From PNAI01 sp964575715 (GTDB lineage: Bacteria > Pseudomonadota > Alphaproteobacteria > Rhizobiales > Xanthobacteraceae): a stretch of 28,459 nt of DNA. Location: contig CAZNSG010000222.1 in assembly GCA_964575715.1 (NCBI GenBank), positions 1-28,459 of the forward strand, written 5' to 3'. A model generated the notes under the pieces. It was not told the DNA's origin. It ran no database searches and saw nothing but the letters and a program-made list of their open reading frames with translations. Position numbers and translations under genes: made by a program. Shown piece after piece: positions 15,459-23,036 of the stretch; within the stretch, counting starts at the first letter, position 1, and every line of letters begins with the position of its first letter.

Positions 15459-16212
15459 TGCGCTGCTCAAGATCGAGGGATTGACCAAGCGCTTCGGCGG
15501 CGTCGTTGCCTCCGACGATATCCTGCTCGAGGTCAATTCCGGCGAGTTGCATGCCATCATCGGGCCAAACGGGGCGGGCAAGACGACGCTCATTGGCCAG
15601 CTCACCGGTGAATTGCCGCCCGATGCCGGACGCATCCGGTTCGACGGCGCGGACATCACGGCCTTGCCGGTCTATCGCCGCAGTGCGCTCGGCCTGGCGC
15701 GTTCGTTCCAGATCACTTCGTTGTTCCCCGATTTTACCGCGCTCGACAATGTCGCGCTTGCGGTGCAGGCACATGCCGGCCATTCCTTTCGCTTCTGGCG
15801 CAGTGCACGCAGCGAAGAAGAATTGCGCGCGCCCGCCCGTGCGGCGCTTGCCCGCGTCGGGCTGGCGGATCGCGCCGGCCTCGTCGTCACCAACATGAGC
15901 CACGGCGAGCATCGGCAGCTCGAAATCGCCATGGCGCTCGCGACCAGGCCGCGCATGCTGCTGCTCGACGAGCCGATGGCGGGCATGGGACCGGAGGAAT
16001 CCGCGCGCATGGTCGCAACCCTGCGCGAACTCAAGCGCGAGCTCACGATTTTGTTGATCGAGCACGACATGGAGGCGGTATTCGCGCTCGCCGACCGCAT
16101 CACCGTGCTGGTCGACGGCCGCGTGATCGCAACCGGCGAACCGGTGGAGATTCGCGCCAATGCCGAGGTGCGCAGCGCCTATCTGGGCGAGCAGGAGGCA
16201 GCGCGTGACTGA
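15451..16212 (+). CDS. Branched-chain-type ABC transporter ATP-binding protein (LivG-like)
   Basis: 253 residues from the GTG at 15451, which overlaps the upstream TGA by eight bases; a TTG at 15436 would add five residues and is less likely. Walker A is GPNGAGKT (38-45), the ABC signature is the variant MSHGEHRQLE (149-158), Walker B is MLLLDEP (169-175), and the H-loop is IEHDM. These features define the LivG-type ATPase that energises the importer from the cytoplasmic side. The signature has SHGE in place of the usual SxGE/LSGG, which is frequent in LivG. Confidence 0.93.
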   Translation: MADALLKIEGLTKRFGGVVASDDILLEVNSGELHAIIGPNGAGKTTLIGQLTGELPPDAGRIRFDGADITALPVYRRSALGLARSFQITSLFPDFTALDNVALAVQAHAGHSFRFWRSARSEEELRAPARAALARVGLADRAGLVVTNMSHGEHRQLEIAMALATRPRMLLLDEPMAGMGPEESARMVATLRELKRELTILLIEHDMEAVFALADRITVLVDGRVIATGEPVEIRANAEVRSAYLGEQEAARD

Positions 16213-16918
16213 ACCGCTCCTCACCGTCGAAGGCATTGAGACCCGCTACGGTTTGAGCCAGGTGCTCTACGGCATTTCGCTTAGCATCGCGCCGGGCGAG
16301 ATGGTCACGCTGATGGGCCGCAACGGCATGGGCAAGACCACGACCGTGCGCTCGATCATGGGGCTCACGCCGGCCATGACCGGCTCAATTCGCTTTAGCG
16401 GCGTGGACATCCGCACGCTGCCGGCCTATCGGATCGCGCAACTTGGGCTAGGGCTGGTGCCGGAGGGGCGCCAGGTCTTTCCCAATCTGACCGCGCGGGA
16501 AAACCTGATTGCCACCGCGGCCAACAGGAGCCAAGCGGCCGACCCATGGACGCTTGAGCGCGTGTGCGAACTGTTTCCCCGGCTCGCCGAGCGCATCGCC
16601 AGCATGGCCAATCTGCTCTCCGGCGGCGAGCAGCAGATGCTCGCCATCGGGCGCGCGCTCATGACCAATCCGCGGCTGCTCATTCTGGACGAGGCGACCG
16701 AAGGCCTGGCGCCGCTGATTCGCGCCGAAATCTGGCAGTGCCTCACGCGGCTGAAAGAACGCAGCCAGTCGATCCTGTTGATCGACAAGAACGTCGAGAC
16801 GCTCACCCGCATCGCCGACCGCCATTATCTCATCGAGCGCGGCCGGGTGGTGTGGACGGGCACCTCGCGGGAATTGGCCTCCGCGCGTGACGTTCAGCAC
16901 CGCTATTTGGGAATATGA
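16205..16918 (+). CDS. Branched-chain-type ABC transporter ATP-binding protein (LivF-like)
   Basis: 237 residues from the GTG at 16205, again overlapping the upstream TGA by eight bases (gtgactga), the same junction type as between the LivM- and LivG-like genes. A longer in-frame start at 16160 would intrude into the LivG-like gene and is unlikely. Walker A is GRNGMGKT (38-45), the signature LSGGEQQM (138-145), Walker B LLILDEAT, and the typical GLVPEGRQVFPNLTARENL block of LivF is present. The segment LLIDKNVETL stands where most LivF have a VEQN motif. It is the last gene of the coupled transporter set; repeat A2 follows. Confidence 0.93.
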   Translation: MTEPLLTVEGIETRYGLSQVLYGISLSIAPGEMVTLMGRNGMGKTTTVRSIMGLTPAMTGSIRFSGVDIRTLPAYRIAQLGLGLVPEGRQVFPNLTARENLIATAANRSQAADPWTLERVCELFPRLAERIASMANLLSGGEQQMLAIGRALMTNPRLLILDEATEGLAPLIRAEIWQCLTRLKERSQSILLIDKNVETLTRIADRHYLIERGRVVWTGTSRELASARDVQHRYLGI

Positions 16919-16920
16919 TA

Positions 16921-17020
16921 GTCGTTACCCTGAGGTGCGAGGCGCGAAGCGCCGAGCCTCGAAGGGTGGCGACGCCGTCATCCTTCGAGGCTCGCTTCGC
17001 TCGCACCTCAGGATGACGGC
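16921..17020. repeat. Repeat A2: palindromic intergenic element
   Basis: About 100 bases, from gtcgttaccctgaggtgcga to cacctcaggatgacggc. The outer arms pair almost completely, with gcctcgaagg / ccttcgaggc closer to the loop. Compared with the inner part of A1, the left arm of A2 equals the right arm of A1 and the reverse, so A2 lies in the opposite orientation. It fills the 117-base gap between the LivF-like ATPase and the hydrolase, and the hydrolase ribosome site begins right after it. Confidence 0.8.
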
Positions 17021-17035
17021 GGCAGGATTGCGTGA

Positions 17036-17860
17036 ATGGGAGAACTTCCCGACCAGGGCTTCCTCGACATCGGGCCGGCGCGGCTTGAATACCGCATGAT
17101 CGGCCCGCGCCCGGACGCTGCGCCAACGCTGGTGATGCTGCACGAGGGACTGGGCTGCGTCACGGTATGGGGCGATTTTCTCGAGCGGCTTGCGGCCGCG
17201 ACCGGCTTGGGCGTGTTCGCCTATTCGCGCCAGGGTTATGGCCAATCGAGCAAGGCGGTGCTGCCGCGCCCGGTCAGCTTCATGCACGACGAGGCGCGCG
17301 AGGTGCTGCCCAAGGTGCTCGACTCCATCGGCTTTCGCAGCGGGCTGCTGATTGGCCATAGCGACGGCGGCTCGATCGCCGCCATTTACGCCGGTAGCGT
17401 ACAGGATCACCGCGTGCTTGGGCTGGTATTGATCGCGGCACATTTTATCATCGAGGACATAAGCCTCGCCGAGATCCGGCGCGCGCGCGAAAGCTTTGAG
17501 CATGGCGATCTGCGCCAAAAACTCGCGCGCTGGCACGCCGATGCCGAGGGCGCGTTCTGGAGCTGGTGCCGGCCCTGGCTCGACCCGCAGTTCGTGCATT
17601 GGAACCTCGCCGAGGAGCTGGCACACATTCGCGTGCCGATTTTGATCGTGCAAGGCGAGGACGATCAGTACGGCACCGTGCGGCAGATCGAAGTGGCGAA
17701 GCAGGAATGCTATTGCCCGGTCGAAGTCGCGCTATTGCCGGACGCGCGCCATGCGCCGTATCGCGAGGCGCCCGAGGCGACGCTGGCCGCGATCGCCGAT
17801 TTTGTCGATACGATTGTGCAAGATCAAATTTCCAGAGTCATTCCGGCCGAGCCGCGTTAG
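17036..17860 (+). CDS. Alpha/beta-fold hydrolase
   Basis: 274 residues. The catalytic triad is visible: Ser109 in the nucleophile elbow GHSDGG, Asp209 or Asp210 in GEDDQYG, and His239 in DARHAPYREAP. An oxyanion-type motif HEGLG is at 36-40. The family covers esterases, carboxylactone and ring-cleavage-product hydrolases and haloperoxidase-like enzymes; in this context a thioester- or ester-cleaving step is plausible. The AGGA at 17024-17027 lies eight bases before the ATG. The last codons (encoding VIPAEPR and the TAG) lie inside palindromic repeat C, so the natural C-terminus was replaced or extended by repeat sequence. Confidence 0.88.
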   Translation: MGELPDQGFLDIGPARLEYRMIGPRPDAAPTLVMLHEGLGCVTVWGDFLERLAAATGLGVFAYSRQGYGQSSKAVLPRPVSFMHDEAREVLPKVLDSIGFRSGLLIGHSDGGSIAAIYAGSVQDHRVLGLVLIAAHFIIEDISLAEIRRARESFEHGDLRQKLARWHADAEGAFWSWCRPWLDPQFVHWNLAEELAHIRVPILIVQGEDDQYGTVRQIEVAKQECYCPVEVALLPDARHAPYREAPEATLAAIADFVDTIVQDQISRVIPAEPR

Positions 17861-17941
17861 CGGCGAGAGCCGGAATCCATAGCCACCAATCGTGATTATG
17901 GATTCCGGGCTCGCGGGCTAAAGCCCGCGCCCCGGAATGAC
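17837..17941. repeat. Repeat C: palindromic element between convergent genes
   Basis: The arms gtcattccgg ... gccggaatccat and atggattccgg ... ccccggaatgac are inverted copies around a short central AT-rich loop. The type is common in Bradyrhizobium-like genomes. It spans the end of the hydrolase gene (stop at 17858-17860 is inside the element) and almost the whole gap to the convergent aminotransferase gene, so it could serve as a bidirectional terminator. Confidence 0.8.
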
Positions 17942-17955
17942 GGTTCGGAAAGATG

Positions 17956-19164
17956 CTACTCCGCGGCGACGCGCGCGGCGCCGGTGCGCGACGCAACGAA
18001 GTAATCCATCGCCGCCTGCACGCCACCCTTCTTGTGCGGCACTTTGGCGACGCCCAGCGCCATTTCGGTCGCGCCCAGCGCCCCGATCATCATGGTCTCG
18101 TTGACGTCGCCGAGATGGCCGATGCGGAACATCTTGCCGGCGAACGGCCCGAAGCTCGAGCCATAGGCAATGTTGAAATGCTCCAGCGCCAGCGCCCTGA
18201 ACGCATCGCCGTCGTGTCCCTCCGGCATCAGCACCCCGGTAATCGTCGGCGAATAATATTTGGCATCGCGGCAGACGATATCGAGGCCCCAGGCGCGGAT
18301 CGCGCGGCGGGTGGCTTCCGCCAGGCGGTTATGCCGCGCGAACACGTTGTCGAGCCCTTCCTCGTGCAGCATGTCGATCGCGACCGCCATGCCGTGCAGC
18401 ATCTGCGTTGCCGGCGTATAGGGGAAGAAACTCTGCTTGTTCATGGCGATCATCTCGTCCCACGCCCAGAACGACTTGGTGAGCTTTGAGGTCGTCGATG
18501 CCGCGAGCGCCTTGTCGCTCACCGCGTTGAACGACATGCCGGGCGGTAGCATCAGACCCTTCTGCGAGCCGCCGATGGTGACGTCGACGCCCCATTCGTC
18601 GTGCCGGTAATCGGCCGAGGCGAGCGAGGAGATCGTATCCACCATGAACAACGCCGGGTGGCCGGCGCGGTCGATGGCTTTGCGGATTTCGGCAATGGGG
18701 GAGAGGCAGCCGGTTGCGGTCTCATTGTGCAATACGCACAGCGCCTTGATCTCGCGCTTCTTGTCCGCTTTGAGCCGCGCCTCGATCGCCGCCGGGTCGG
18801 CGCCGATGCGCCAGTCGGTGTTGATGAACTCCGGCACTAGGCCGAGCTTGGTCGCCATGGTCTTCCACTGCGTGGCGAATTGGCCGGTCTCGACCATCAG
18901 CACCTTGTCGCCGGGCGAGAGCGTGTTGACGAGCGATGCCTCCCAGGCGCCGGTTCCGGTGGCGGTATAAATGATCACCGGATTGGTGGTCTTGAAAATC
19001 GTCTTGATACCGTCGAGGCAGCGCCGGGCAAGTTGGGCGAATTCCGGTCCCCGATGGTCGATGATCGGGGTATCCATGGCGCGCAGGATGCGGTCGGGCA
19101 GCGGTGTCGGCCCCGGAATGTGCAGGAAATGGCGGCCGGGGGTGCGCGCGGAATTTTTGGCCAT
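17956..19164 (-). CDS. Class V aminotransferase, serine/alanine-glyoxylate type
   Basis: 402 residues from the ATG at 19164 (MAKNSARTPGRHFLHIPGPTPLP). The frame extends 25 codons further upstream, but the shorter form matches the family start and normal length. The PLP lysine is Lys202 in GGSQKGLMLPPG, and the substrate-binding start HIPGPTPLPDRILRAM, the TGTGAWEASLVN block and VDTISSLASADYR are typical of serine-glyoxylate/alanine-glyoxylate transaminases (SgaA-like). The reaction is transfer of an amino group from serine or alanine to glyoxylate or a related oxoacid. The gene is divergent from the FAD/Fe-S dehydrogenase, with 152 bases in between. A dehydrogenase that makes a 2-oxoacid beside a transaminase that aminates one suggests a linked route. 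Confidence 0.9.
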   Translation of the reverse strand: MAKNSARTPGRHFLHIPGPTPLPDRILRAMDTPIIDHRGPEFAQLARRCLDGIKTIFKTTNPVIIYTATGTGAWEASLVNTLSPGDKVLMVETGQFATQWKTMATKLGLVPEFINTDWRIGADPAAIEARLKADKKREIKALCVLHNETATGCLSPIAEIRKAIDRAGHPALFMVDTISSLASADYRHDEWGVDVTIGGSQKGLMLPPGMSFNAVSDKALAASTTSKLTKSFWAWDEMIAMNKQSFFPYTPATQMLHGMAVAIDMLHEEGLDNVFARHNRLAEATRRAIRAWGLDIVCRDAKYYSPTITGVLMPEGHDGDAFRALALEHFNIAYGSSFGPFAGKMFRIGHLGDVNETMMIGALGATEMALGVAKVPHKKGGVQAAMDYFVASRTGAARVAAE

Positions 19165-19275
19165 TGGAGAAAAGATCCTAAAATCGTGGTGGGAGTTTGG
19201 GATGCACTCCAGCTTGTGGCGTTGAACACCCGATGCCACAGTCCGGTCAAGCCAATTTCGGGAATATGTCCCTCA

Positions 19276-19290
19276 TCCCATGCGATGGGA
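19276..19290. promoter_or_regulatory. Short dyad in the divergent aminotransferase/dehydrogenase promoter region
   Basis: tcccat-gcg-atggga is a perfect 6-bp inverted repeat, located 27 bases before the dehydrogenase GTG. It could be a regulator half-site pair or a leader hairpin. The 152-base gap (19165-19316) shows no other structure. Confidence 0.25.
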
Positions 19291-19316
19291 ACAGGGTAGG
19301 CAAACGGAGGCGCTAA

Positions 19317-22300
19317 GTGGTCGAACGGCTGTTGCCGGGGCTGGAACGGCGGCTGATGGCCGCAGTGACCGGCGAGGTGAGCTTCGATCGCTTTACCCGC
19401 GGCCGCTATGCAACCGACGCGTCGCATTATCAGATCATGCCGCTTGGCGTTGTGGCGCCGCGCACGGTCGAGGAGGCGGAGCGGGCCATCGCGCTTGCCC
19501 GCGAGGAGGGGGTAAGCGTGCTCGCGCGCGGCGGCGGCTCGTCGCAGGCCGGCCAGACCGTCAACGAATCGCTGGTCATCGATTGCTCGAAGCATCTCAC
19601 GCGCATGCTCGAGCTCGATGTGGCGGGCCGGCGCGCCAAAGTCGAGCCCGGCATCGTGCTCGACGATCTCAATCGCGCGCTCAAACCCCACGGCCTGTGG
19701 TTCCCGGTGGACATTTCCACGTCTTCGCGCGCCACCATCGGCGGCATGGCGGCCAACAATTCCTGCGGCGCGCGTTCGTTGCGCTACGGCAACACACGCG
19801 AGAACCTGATCTCCATCGATGCACTGCTGGCCAATGGCGCGCACGCGCACTTTGGCCCGGTAGCCGCCGACCTCTCCGATATTCCCTTGGGCTCGCCGCT
19901 GCGAGCCATTGCGCAAGACCTGTTCGCGCTCGGCGCGCGCGAGTCAGGCGAGATCGCGGCACGTTTTCCGAAGGTGCAGCGCCGGGTCGGCGGCTACAAT
20001 CTCGATGCGTTCGTGCCGGGTAGGAACGACAGCAATCTCGCGCACATTCTGGTGGGATCGGAAGGCACGCTCGCCTTCTCCACCGCGATCGAGCTCAAAC
20101 TTTCTCCGCTGCTCGGCAGCCGCGCGGTCGGCGCCTGTCATTTCGGCGATTTCCATGCGGCGATGGCGGCGGCGCAGCATATCGTCAAGCTCGCACCCAT
20201 CGCGGTCGAACTTGTCGACCGCACCATGATCGGGCTTGCGCGCGACATCGCCATGTTCCGCCCGACGCTGGAAGCCTTCGTGCGCGGCACACCGGCCGCG
20301 CTGCTGCTGGTCGAATTCGCGGAAGCCGATTGGGACGAAAACCTGGCACGGCTCAAGCGGCTGCACCAACTGATCGGCGATCTCGGCTTTGGCTGGAGCA
20401 ACAGCGGCGCGAAATGCGGCGGGGTGGTCGATGTGCTCGATGCAAAGCTGCAAACCGCCATCACCGAGCTGCGCACCGCCGGGCTGAACATCATGATGTC
20501 GATGAAGGAGGCGGGAAAGCCGATTTCCTTCGTCGAGGACTGCGCGGTGCCGCTCGAACATCTCGCCGATTACATCGCGCGCCTCACCGACGTATTCGCG
20601 AAACACGGCACCAGCGGCACCTGGTACGCCCATGCTTCCGTTGGCTGCCTGCATGTGCGGCCGATTCTCAACCTGCGGCTTGAGAAAGATGTCAAAGCCA
20701 TGCGCGCGATCGCGGAGGAGGCATTCGCTTTTGTACGCGAATACCAGGGCTCGCATTCCGGCGAGCATGGCGACGGCATCGTGCGTTCGGAATTTCACGA
20801 ACAGATGTTCGGCACGCGGCTGGTGCGCGCGTTCGAAGAGGTCAAGGACCGCTTCGATCCCGAAGCGTTGTTCAATCCGCACAAGATCGTGCGCGCGCCG
20901 AAATTCGACGACCGGCGCAAATTTCGCTACGGCCCGAATTACCACGGCCAGGCGATGAAGACCCGGCTCGACTGGTCGGCCTATCCCGGCGCGGGCGGCG
21001 GTTTTCAGGGCGCGGTCGAGATGTGCAACAACAACGGCGCCTGCCGCGCGCTCGAAGGCGGCGTGATGTGCCCGAGCTACCGTGTCACCCGCGACGAGCG
21101 CGATGTCACGCGCGGGCGCGCCAACAGCTTGCGGCTGGCGATCACCGGCCAGCTGGGGCCCAACGCCTTGACCTCCGACGAGATGGCCGAGACGATGAAG
21201 CTTTGCGTCTCCTGCAAGGCCTGCCGGCGCGAGTGCCCGACCGGCGTCGACATGGCGCGCATGAAAATCGAGGTGCAGGCCGCGCGCGCGGAGACGCACG
21301 GAATTTCGTTGCGCGATCGGCTGGTCGGGTGGCTGCCGCGCTACGCGCCCTATGCGGCGCGTGTGCCGTGGCTGATGAATTTGCGCGATGATTTGCCGGG
21401 CGCGGCAAAGTTATCCGAGTCGCTCGCTGGCTTTAGCGCGCGCCGCAAATTGCCAAGATGGCGCAGCGATGTGTTTCGTGACGATGCGGCAAACTTCTCC
21501 CTCCCCCCTAGCGTTGGAGGGATGGGGAGGGGGGTAACTGCCAATTCGAGCGCCTCGGAATTACCCCCCTCCCGCCGCGCCTTCGCCCTTCGGGCTATGG
21601 CGGGCGACCTCCCCCGCAAGGGGGGAGGTGAAGGCGGAGAGAGCGGAGGTGTTGGAGAAAGAGAAGTTGTCCTGTTCGCCGATACCTTCAATCGCTACTT
21701 CGAGCGCGAGAATCTCGATGCCGCGTGCGTGGTACTCAACGCCGGTGGCTATCGCGTGCATGTAGCGAAACCGATCGATGGATCATCGCGTCCGCTCTGC
21801 TGCGGCCGGACTTTTCTCTCCATCGGCCAAGTGGACGAGGCACGGCGCGAGGCTGAGCGCACGCTCGCGGCGCTTGCGTCCTATGTGGAGCGTGGCGTGC
21901 CTTTGATCGGGTTGGAGCCGAGCTGTCTGCTCGGATTTCGTGACGAAATGCCCGCGATGATTAAGAGTGAGACGGCAAATCGGCTCGCGGCGCAGGCGTT
22001 CACCTTCGAGGAATTTTTGGCGCGTGAGGCTGCGGCCGGACGACTGAAACTTCCGCTCAAGAAAATTGCCGCGCGCGCGCTCGTGCACGGCCATTGTCAT
22101 CAAAAGGCCTTCGATGCATTTGGCGCGGTCGAACAAGTGCTCAAGCTCGTGCCAGACCTTGTCGTGGAGCCCGTCGAATCGAACTGCTGCGGCATGGCGG
22201 GCAGTTTCGGCTATGGCGCGGACACGATCGATGTCTCGCTTGCCATGGGCGAATTGTCGCTGCTGCCGGCGGTGCGCAAGGCGGATGCAGATACGATCAT

Positions 22301-22397
22301 CGTCGCCGACGGCACCTCGTGCCGCCAGCAGATCAAGGACGGCGCTGGGCGGGAGGCTTTGCATGTGGCGCGGGTTCTGGCGATGAGTTTAGCTTGA
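19317..22397 (+). CDS. FAD-linked / iron-sulfur 2-hydroxyacid dehydrogenase fusion (YdiJ / GlcD-GlcF-like) with in-frame repeat insert
   Basis: 1026 residues from the GTG at 19317 (GGAGG at 19306-19310). The N-terminal half is a PCMH-type FAD-binding domain (RGGGSSQAGQTVNESLV, residues 71-87; GGMAANNSCGARS, 142-154) and FAD-oxidase C-terminal domain with GEHGDG near residue 481. Then come two [4Fe-4S] segments: Cys570, Cys576, Cys585 and Cys630, Cys633, Cys636, Cys640 (CVSCKACRRECP). The C-terminal CCG domain has Cys828-Cys829 (LCCGRTF) and Cys957-Cys958 (NCCGMAGSFG). Fusions of this kind oxidise D-lactate, glycolate or D-2-hydroxyglutarate and pass electrons to quinone. Residues about 728-777 are encoded by GC-rich palindromic repeat D1 between the Fe-S and CCG domains. 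Without it the protein would be a normal length of about 975. Confidence 0.93.
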   Translation: MVERLLPGLERRLMAAVTGEVSFDRFTRGRYATDASHYQIMPLGVVAPRTVEEAERAIALAREEGVSVLARGGGSSQAGQTVNESLVIDCSKHLTRMLELDVAGRRAKVEPGIVLDDLNRALKPHGLWFPVDISTSSRATIGGMAANNSCGARSLRYGNTRENLISIDALLANGAHAHFGPVAADLSDIPLGSPLRAIAQDLFALGARESGEIAARFPKVQRRVGGYNLDAFVPGRNDSNLAHILVGSEGTLAFSTAIELKLSPLLGSRAVGACHFGDFHAAMAAAQHIVKLAPIAVELVDRTMIGLARDIAMFRPTLEAFVRGTPAALLLVEFAEADWDENLARLKRLHQLIGDLGFGWSNSGAKCGGVVDVLDAKLQTAITELRTAGLNIMMSMKEAGKPISFVEDCAVPLEHLADYIARLTDVFAKHGTSGTWYAHASVGCLHVRPILNLRLEKDVKAMRAIAEEAFAFVREYQGSHSGEHGDGIVRSEFHEQMFGTRLVRAFEEVKDRFDPEALFNPHKIVRAPKFDDRRKFRYGPNYHGQAMKTRLDWSAYPGAGGGFQGAVEMCNNNGACRALEGGVMCPSYRVTRDERDVTRGRANSLRLAITGQLGPNALTSDEMAETMKLCVSCKACRRECPTGVDMARMKIEVQAARAETHGISLRDRLVGWLPRYAPYAARVPWLMNLRDDLPGAAKLSESLAGFSARRKLPRWRSDVFRDDAANFSLPPSVGGMGRGVTANSSASELPPSRRAFALRAMAGDLPRKGGGEGGESGGVGEREVVLFADTFNRYFERENLDAACVVLNAGGYRVHVAKPIDGSSRPLCCGRTFLSIGQVDEARREAERTLAALASYVERGVPLIGLEPSCLLGFRDEMPAMIKSETANRLAAQAFTFEEFLAREAAAGRLKLPLKKIAARALVHGHCHQKAFDAFGAVEQVLKLVPDLVVEPVESNCCGMAGSFGYGADTIDVSLAMGELSLLPAVRKADADTIIVADGTSCRQQIKDGAGREALHVARVLAMSLA
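21498..21637. repeat. Repeat D1: palindromic element inside a coding sequence, in frame
   Basis: A run of inverted repeats with CCCTCCCCC/GGGGGAGG content. Perfect 13-base arms at 21525-21537 (gggaggggggtaa) and 21561-21573 face each other, and cctccccc at 21608-21615 pairs with gggggagg at 21621-21628. It has the look of the intergenic GC-rich palindromes of Hyphomicrobiales, but here all codons stay open and the dehydrogenase resumes in frame after it with EVVLFADTFN. The translated part is low-complexity (Gly, Ser, Pro, Arg). Confidence 0.8.
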
Positions 22398-22426
22398 CCC
22401 CTTGAATTATTGTGGGTACAATAAAG

Positions 22427-22648
22427 ATGACGATCACGTTCGACCCGAAGAAGCGGGAATGGACCCTTCGTGAACGAGGCTTGGACTTCGCTGAGGCAGG
22501 GATAGTTTTCGATGGGGCCACGATCGATATTCCCGACCTCCGGCAGGACTATGGCGAACTTCGAATCCGGACGGCGGGATATTTGCGGGGTCGAATGGTT
22601 GTTGTCGTCTGGACCCAGCGTGGTGACGCCCGCATGTCATGTCGATGA
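22427..22648 (+). CDS. brnT: BrnT-like toxin with a frameshift near its 3' end
   Basis: 73 residues from the ATG at 22427; an in-frame GTG at 22412 would add five. The start MTITFDPKKREWTLRERGLDFAEAGIVFD and the later GYLRGRMVVVVWTQRGDAR match BrnT ribonuclease toxins, which are RelE-like and act with the BrnA antitoxin. The frame stops at 22646-22648, but a one-base shift at about 22631-22636 restores a normal BrnT ending (VMSMRKANDREQAKYSG, stop at 22687-22689). One base appears to be missing, so the basic C-terminus is lost and the toxin is probably weak or inactive; a sequencing error would give the same picture. Directly followed by the BrnA-like gene, and 29 bases after the dehydrogenase stop. 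Confidence 0.75.
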   Translation: MTITFDPKKREWTLRERGLDFAEAGIVFDGATIDIPDLRQDYGELRIRTAGYLRGRMVVVVWTQRGDARMSCR

Positions 22649-22657
22649 GGAAGGCCA

Positions 22658-22993
22658 ATGACCGCGAGCAAGCGAAATACAGCGGATAAATATCGCAAGA
22701 TTGGGAGCGATATGAAGAAGGTTGACGCGTATGTCCTTGGTCCAAAGGACTACGAGGAGATCCCTGAGCTGACCGACGAGGATTTCGCGCGCGGTGTCTG
22801 GCACATCGGCGGCAAGCCCATTCCACGCGGCCGGCCGAAGTCCGACAAGCCGAAAGAGCACGTCAATATGCGGCTCGACCCCGACGTGCTTGCGCACTTC
22901 CGCGCCGGCGGGCCAGGCTGGCAGAGCCGTATCAACGCGACATTACGCAAGGCCGCGAAGCTCGATCGGCCGCCCAAACGCAAACACGCCTAG
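22658..22993 (+). CDS. brnA: BrnA-like antitoxin
   Basis: 111 residues. The acidic centre (EEIPELTDEDFARGVW) and the ribbon-helix-helix-like C-terminal part (KEHVNMRLDPDVLAHFRAGGPGWQSRINATLRKAAKL) are typical of BrnA antitoxins (DUF4415-like), which bind the toxin and repress their own operon. GAGGAAGG ends a few bases before the ATG. In an intact pair the toxin end would overlap this start by 32 bases; here the frameshifted stop lies 9 bases upstream. The pair sits as an insertion between the dehydrogenase and the second MetE-like gene. Confidence 0.85.
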   Translation: MTASKRNTADKYRKIGSDMKKVDAYVLGPKDYEEIPELTDEDFARGVWHIGGKPIPRGRPKSDKPKEHVNMRLDPDVLAHFRAGGPGWQSRINATLRKAAKLDRPPKRKHA

Positions 22994-23036
22994 CTGCATC
23001 GCTCTGACATTGGAATTCTGACGATCGGAACAATGC

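Noticed and set aside
14400..15659. Minus-strand open frame opposite the LivM-like permease
   Set aside because: It is the antisense of conserved permease and ATPase genes and has a composition typical of shadow frames.
19944..21299. Minus-strand 451-codon frame opposite the FAD/Fe-S dehydrogenase
   Set aside because: The plus strand contains ordered cofactor motifs; the minus product has none.
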